DNA of 64,000 bases from Promethearchaeota archaeon (GTDB lineage: Archaea; Asgardarchaeota; Thorarchaeia; Thorarchaeales; Thorarchaeaceae): positions 62,001-126,000 of the forward strand of contig WJMJ01000059.1 in assembly GCA_014728035.1 (NCBI GenBank), given 5' to 3'. A program made the position numbers and the translations under genes. Below, piece after piece: positions 60,785-64,000 of this stretch (the stretch's first letter is position 1; the number at the start of each line of letters is the position of its first letter). A model generated the notes under the pieces. It was not told the origin of the DNA. It worked only from the letters and a program-made list of their open reading frames with translations, and searched no databases.

Positions 60785-60934
60785 GTTTTGAATTGCGATA
60801 TAGATTAACAATCAAGCACAATCGGTAAGCAACTTGCACAATAATATAGTGAGGCAAGAATTCTCGACATGCCGTTCTGCTTATATCCCTATAATACTTA
60901 CATTCTCCATTATAATACTGGAGACTTGAGGAAA

Positions 60935-61471
60935 ATGGGTGATTTGGATTTAGCTGAAATAAAAAGAATTCAGGCAGCTATTCAGGATTTAGATTTGGAC
61001 TATATGAGAGGTTTGGTTGACGAAGAGGAGTACAATACCAAATTAGAGGTTTTGAAGAAAAAATTAGAAGAAGCTGGAGGAGCCACGACCAAGGTTTCCG
61101 CAATCGGAGATACTGAAGAACCCGCTGCTATTACCAGTACTTCACCAACAAAACAAGCAATGACTGACCCTGTCACTGCTGTGAAACAGACCATTCAGAA
61201 AATGAGACGACTTCCTATTGAAAAAATTGCCCAAGAGGCAGGTGTGAGTGCTCTGAATGTAAGCCGTATCTTAAGTGATTTGATCGATGGGCGCGACCTT
61301 TCGGGACGTATAGACCGTGATGCGGGAGACTTCATTTTGGGAACCGGCACGGGTCCTGCACCAAAATCAATAGCTGTATGCCCTTATTGTAAGAAAGACC
61401 TCAAACGTATTGCAGTCAAGGGTGAAACGATAACCTGCGCGACCTGCAGAGAGTCATTCATTGTATCTTAG
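60935..61471 (+). CDS. Winged-helix (PCI-like) plus zinc-ribbon protein
   Basis: 178 residues from ATG 60935, with GAGG just upstream; an in-frame ATG at 60869 gives an odd extension. N-terminal helical hairpin LDYMRGLVDEEEYNTKLEVLK (two parts) like short SHOCT domains, a Ser/Thr-rich linker, then a winged helix LPIEKIAQEAGVSALNVSRIL ending SGRIDRDAGDFIL as in PCI-type domains, and a C-terminal zinc ribbon CPYCKKDL/CATCRESF. Likely a protein or nucleic-acid adaptor; PCI-like plus zinc ribbon recalls eukaryotic complex subunits. No named family assigned. Confidence 0.6.
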   Translation: MGDLDLAEIKRIQAAIQDLDLDYMRGLVDEEEYNTKLEVLKKKLEEAGGATTKVSAIGDTEEPAAITSTSPTKQAMTDPVTAVKQTIQKMRRLPIEKIAQEAGVSALNVSRILSDLIDGRDLSGRIDRDAGDFILGTGTGPAPKSIAVCPYCKKDLKRIAVKGETITCATCRESFIVS

Positions 61472-61556
61472 ACAGAATTGAGTGGACCATTCCTATGAAA
61501 GAACGAATTTGGGGATGTTCAGTTTTCAGCATATTGATATCCATCGGTGATAAATC

Positions 61557-62822
61557 ATGAGCCTCTTTCAAACAATCATCAAGTGTGATGAATCAAAATC
61601 TGCCAAGATTGCTAGTGAGATGATAGAGAGAGGCCGTCCGATAGCACTTTGGATAGTTATGATGCATGCTGCAGCATGGCATGAACAACGTACATACGAT
61701 ACACCGCATTCAACTATTGCCACATACGCGACTCATAGAATGGTAGAAGAGCTAGGCCCTAATGCAGACATCCTTTCCGAAGAATCCGACAGGGCATCTA
61801 TCAATGTTCCAGAGGAACTAAGAATTACTCTTCAAAAAGCACTTGTTGAACGAAATGCTCTTCATTTGGCAGCGATTGACCACTGGAAAAATGAACATGG
61901 GCCTAGGTATACCGTCGATGCTAGAAGAGATAGCCCTAACAATCTTATTCACAGCTATACTCAGTCGATTAGAGAAAAAAGCCTGATGGGCTCCTTGAGA
62001 GCTGCTTTTAGTCTTACCACATACGGTGAAACTCTTCGATTTACTCGTCGAGCTCTCACTCTTGCAGCAGAAAAACCTGACTCACTTGGACATGGATTCA
62101 TTATGCCTTTTTCTTTGCTTTCCGAACTTCCAGAGGCAAAGTTCTCACTTCCACACAAAGCAATACTATGGCACCTCTCAGAGTATATGGTTCGAAAAGT
62201 GCCTAATAAACAGCCAGAGGATTTCCAATCTGAAGGGGTTGATAAGAAACTCGCAGCCCGCTCCGATTTATCAAATCATACTAAATTGGTTACAAATGCA
62301 ATTGTAAATTATGGCATTTTGGGGCACAACGGAATATTTGCTCATCGTATAGATGAAGCAGCCAGAAAAGGACTAGTAGATCAAAAGGTAATGACTTGGT
62401 TGATTGATAGACTTAAACAGAATGTGGGAGAAACAAAGGAACTCGACAAACTTGAACCCTCACTGTTGATTCAAAAAACTCAAGGGGCTACATGGGAGAA
62501 GACACCAAGTTTTATTGAGGTGCCTCACGCACAAACAGTACGAAAATGGTTTGAAAACAATTATGCGGATTATTGGACTGCACTATTTGATGCCAAATCA
62601 ATTACTTTTGAAGAATTGATACAAGATATCAAAGGAAACGACTGGGATTTAATACGCGCTGCTCAATTTGCAATGTGTTCGCTAAATGGAAGCCCCAATG
62701 CATCACATGTTGTCATCTTCACTCAAGCTGTTTGGAATCTAGTGGACAAGAAGTTAGTATCAAATAAATTGGCAGCTTTGCAGGTTCACAGAATGCTTAG
62801 AGAGTACTTGAAAGGGCGATAA
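61557..62822 (+). CDS. Hypothetical helical protein, possibly oxidase-like
   Basis: 421 residues, alpha-helical throughout. Histidine-rich patches occur at MMHAAAWHEQRTYDTPHS (about 37-54) and LVTNAIVNYGILGHNGIFAHR (about 242-262), and GHGFIMPFSLL near 179. The His placement in repeated helices recalls questin-oxidase-like proteins, but I am not sure of that. GGTGAT Shine-Dalgarno. It stands alone between the zinc-ribbon gene and the Fe-S protein. Confidence 0.5.
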   Translation: MSLFQTIIKCDESKSAKIASEMIERGRPIALWIVMMHAAAWHEQRTYDTPHSTIATYATHRMVEELGPNADILSEESDRASINVPEELRITLQKALVERNALHLAAIDHWKNEHGPRYTVDARRDSPNNLIHSYTQSIREKSLMGSLRAAFSLTTYGETLRFTRRALTLAAEKPDSLGHGFIMPFSLLSELPEAKFSLPHKAILWHLSEYMVRKVPNKQPEDFQSEGVDKKLAARSDLSNHTKLVTNAIVNYGILGHNGIFAHRIDEAARKGLVDQKVMTWLIDRLKQNVGETKELDKLEPSLLIQKTQGATWEKTPSFIEVPHAQTVRKWFENNYADYWTALFDAKSITFEELIQDIKGNDWDLIRAAQFAMCSLNGSPNASHVVIFTQAVWNLVDKKLVSNKLAALQVHRMLREYLKGR

Positions 62823-63001
62823 GTCCTAGTTTGATATATGACAGGATATTTCCATTCTCTACCTAGAGGACTGATTTATCTTCTAGGATAATGTGTATAC
62901 AGTCTTCGATTGGAACGGGATCAATAAGAACGTGGTATTTACCATCGTTTTTGATCATTCATTCTAGTTCTAGCAGCAATAGGGGGAATGAAAACAAAAT
63001 A

Positions 63002-63028
63002 GAAAAAAGAGAGGATAAAACCTCTCTT
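63002..63028 (-). terminator. Intrinsic-type terminator for the Fe-S protein gene
   Basis: On the minus strand a perfect 8-bp stem AAGAGAGG/CCTCTCTT with a six-base loop is followed by TTTTCT. It lies seven bases past the stop codon of the gene at 63035. Confidence 0.85.
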
Positions 63029-63034
63029 CATCAA

Positions 63035-64000
63035 TTACTCCTTCTCGTCGCCTAGCTTGTATGATTCGGCTAGCAAATCAGGGATGTAACGTGTCTTTAT
63101 CTCAGTACCTTTCAAAATGTCCTTAATCTGAATAGTACAGAATGGACACTCTGTTGTGATCATATCAGCACCAGTATCTTCGATATAGCCCTTCTTTGTA
63201 GTGGCTATCTTCATAGATAACTCACGCTGGCCAGCACGGACTCCTCCACCAGCACCACAGCAACGATTCTTGTATGGGTCTTCAACATATTCAACACCCG
63301 GAATCAACTTGAGAAGTTCGATTGGTTGATCAATAACGCCCTGACCTCTACCGAGATGACAAGGTTCGTGATAGGTAATCTTCATCTTAATCTCACCTTT
63401 GGGTTTGACAATGTTTTCCTTACCAATCACATCAAGCATGTATTCTGCCATGTCATAGACTTTGAACTTTGGTGCTTCGCCTCTTTCATCCTCGATAAAT
63501 GGACGGTGGTCCTCACGAAGTGTCTTTCCACAGCCTGCACATGCCACAACAACCGTATCAAGATTGTACTTTTCAGATATTTTCTCAAAAATTTCTGTGA
63601 CTCGTCTAGCAGCATCTTGAGCTGTGTGTAAGTCACCAGTTCTAAATGCGGGACTAGCACAACACCATTGCTCTTTTGGTACAATGACATCAATGCCATT
63701 TCTGTTCAAGACATCAATGAGTGCTTTTCCAGTACTCTGCATTCTGTAGTCTATAAGACATCCAGTAAAGAATGCCACCCGACCACGAGGATTTTTGACG
63801 AGAAACTCTTCGGTATCAATCTCTTTCAGTAAGGGTATATCCTTTTCAGGCACAGCTCTACCCGTTTGTTTGATTTGATCAATGAATCCTTGTTGTCCCG
63901 ATGCTAATGGATATCCGGCCTCAACAGCCTTAGCTCGCAAAAGCTCAACTGCAAGAGCGGGAATATCTATACTTTTTGGACAGATATCAGTACACATCTT
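63035..64000 (-). CDS. HdrD/GlpC-like iron-sulfur oxidoreductase (5' end outside window)
   Basis: At least 320 residues; the start lies beyond 64000. The visible N-terminus has CTDICPKSIDI, the end of a CxxCxxCxxxCP ferredoxin cluster, followed by two CCG domains: GCLIDYR...CCASPA and CAGCGK, then CHLGRG, CCGAGGG and CPFC. These domains bind non-cubane 4Fe-4S clusters in heterodisulfide reductase subunits HdrB/HdrD and in glycolate or lactate oxidase subunits. Electron acceptor and partner cannot be told. Terminator follows. Confidence 0.85.
   Translation of the reverse strand, partial: KMCTDICPKSIDIPALAVELLRAKAVEAGYPLASGQQGFIDQIKQTGRAVPEKDIPLLKEIDTEEFLVKNPRGRVAFFTGCLIDYRMQSTGKALIDVLNRNGIDVIVPKEQWCCASPAFRTGDLHTAQDAARRVTEIFEKISEKYNLDTVVVACAGCGKTLREDHRPFIEDERGEAPKFKVYDMAEYMLDVIGKENIVKPKGEIKMKITYHEPCHLGRGQGVIDQPIELLKLIPGVEYVEDPYKNRCCGAGGGVRAGQRELSMKIATTKKGYIEDTGADMITTECPFCTIQIKDILKGTEIKTRYIPDLLAESYKLGDEKE

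Noticed and set aside
1..64000. CRISPR array, insertion sequence or prophage
   Set aside because: No regularly spaced direct repeats, transposase, integrase or phage structural genes were seen; the window looks like core chromosome.

Overview
The window is a gene-dense stretch of an archaeal chromosome, most likely from an Asgard archaeon. Archaeal markers include ribosomal proteins L10e, L35Ae and S8e, SRP54, deoxyhypusine synthase, A-type ATP synthase A and F subunits, CTP-dependent riboflavin kinase, isopentenyl phosphate kinase, Taw1, TrmY, a C/D-box guide RNA, and tRNA genes with bulge-helix-bulge introns. The Asgard signal comes from a cluster at 45.9-50.4 kb: four roadblock/LC7 proteins, an MglA/Arf-like small GTPase and a zinc-finger plus von Willebrand A protein laid out like Sec23/Sec24. 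A Thorarchaeota-like source is plausible but is inference.

Layout. 0-2.5 kb: a possible micropeptide gene, a MazG-like protein, glyA and a two-intron tRNA-Lys. 2.7-5.8 kb: a secreted linalool dehydratase/isomerase-like protein, a membrane protein and a peroxiredoxin. 5.9-10.2 kb: a prenol-kinase-like protein, IPK, a nucleotidyltransferase, Trm5 and DUF371. 10.2-15.2 kb: pcm, then a minus-strand run psmB - radical SAM - taw1 - translin - rbkR. 15.3-24.9 kb: nog1, rtcA, NMNAT, proS, a 2-hydroxyacid dehydrogenase, a MutS-like ATPase, a phosphoesterase and hypotheticals. 25-32 kb: tRNA-Asn with two introns, PRPP synthetase, tRNA-Met, tRNA-Glu with one intron, a uracil-DNA glycosylase, atpA-atpF and pyrI. 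32.3-36.8 kb: srp54, trmY, a DRG-type GTPase, trmJ and rpl10e. 36.9-45.9 kb: a nuclease-like protein, deoxyhypusine synthase, rpl35ae, the C/D sRNA, a radical SAM protein, ADP-forming acyl-CoA synthetase (acdA-acdB), a four-repeat helical protein and a cis-prenyltransferase. 45.9-50.4 kb: the GTPase/roadblock/Sec23-24-like cluster. 50.6-55.5 kb: a tightly overlapped smc-scpA-scpB operon. 55.5-64 kb: hypE, rps8e, a second micropeptide gene, a prolyl oligopeptidase, hypA, HhH/HEAT and winged-helix/zinc-ribbon proteins, and a truncated HdrD-like iron-sulfur protein.

Themes. RNA biology dominates: m1G37 and wyosine enzymes, TrmY, TrmJ, RtcA, intron-rich tRNAs and a double-guide sRNA whose two guides match neighbouring sites around helix 69 of 23S rRNA. 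Chromosome maintenance is represented by SMC-ScpAB, the MutS-like protein and the uracil-DNA glycosylase. Metabolism points to mevalonate-type isoprenoids and polyprenols, ADP-forming acyl-CoA synthetase and NiFe-hydrogenase maturation.

The items most worth a second look are: (1) the Sec23/24-like, roadblock and GTPase cluster, with a 7-N6-7 palindrome of consensus TGTAYCR-N6-YGRTACA in front of both the GTPase and smc; (2) two paralogous micropeptide genes ending in Asp-Gly-Pro-Trp-stop, one with a Shine-Dalgarno and a terminator hairpin; (3) a proteasome beta subunit whose catalytic Thr1 position is alanine; (4) tRNA introns in the D-stem and T-loop; (5) the C/D sRNA.
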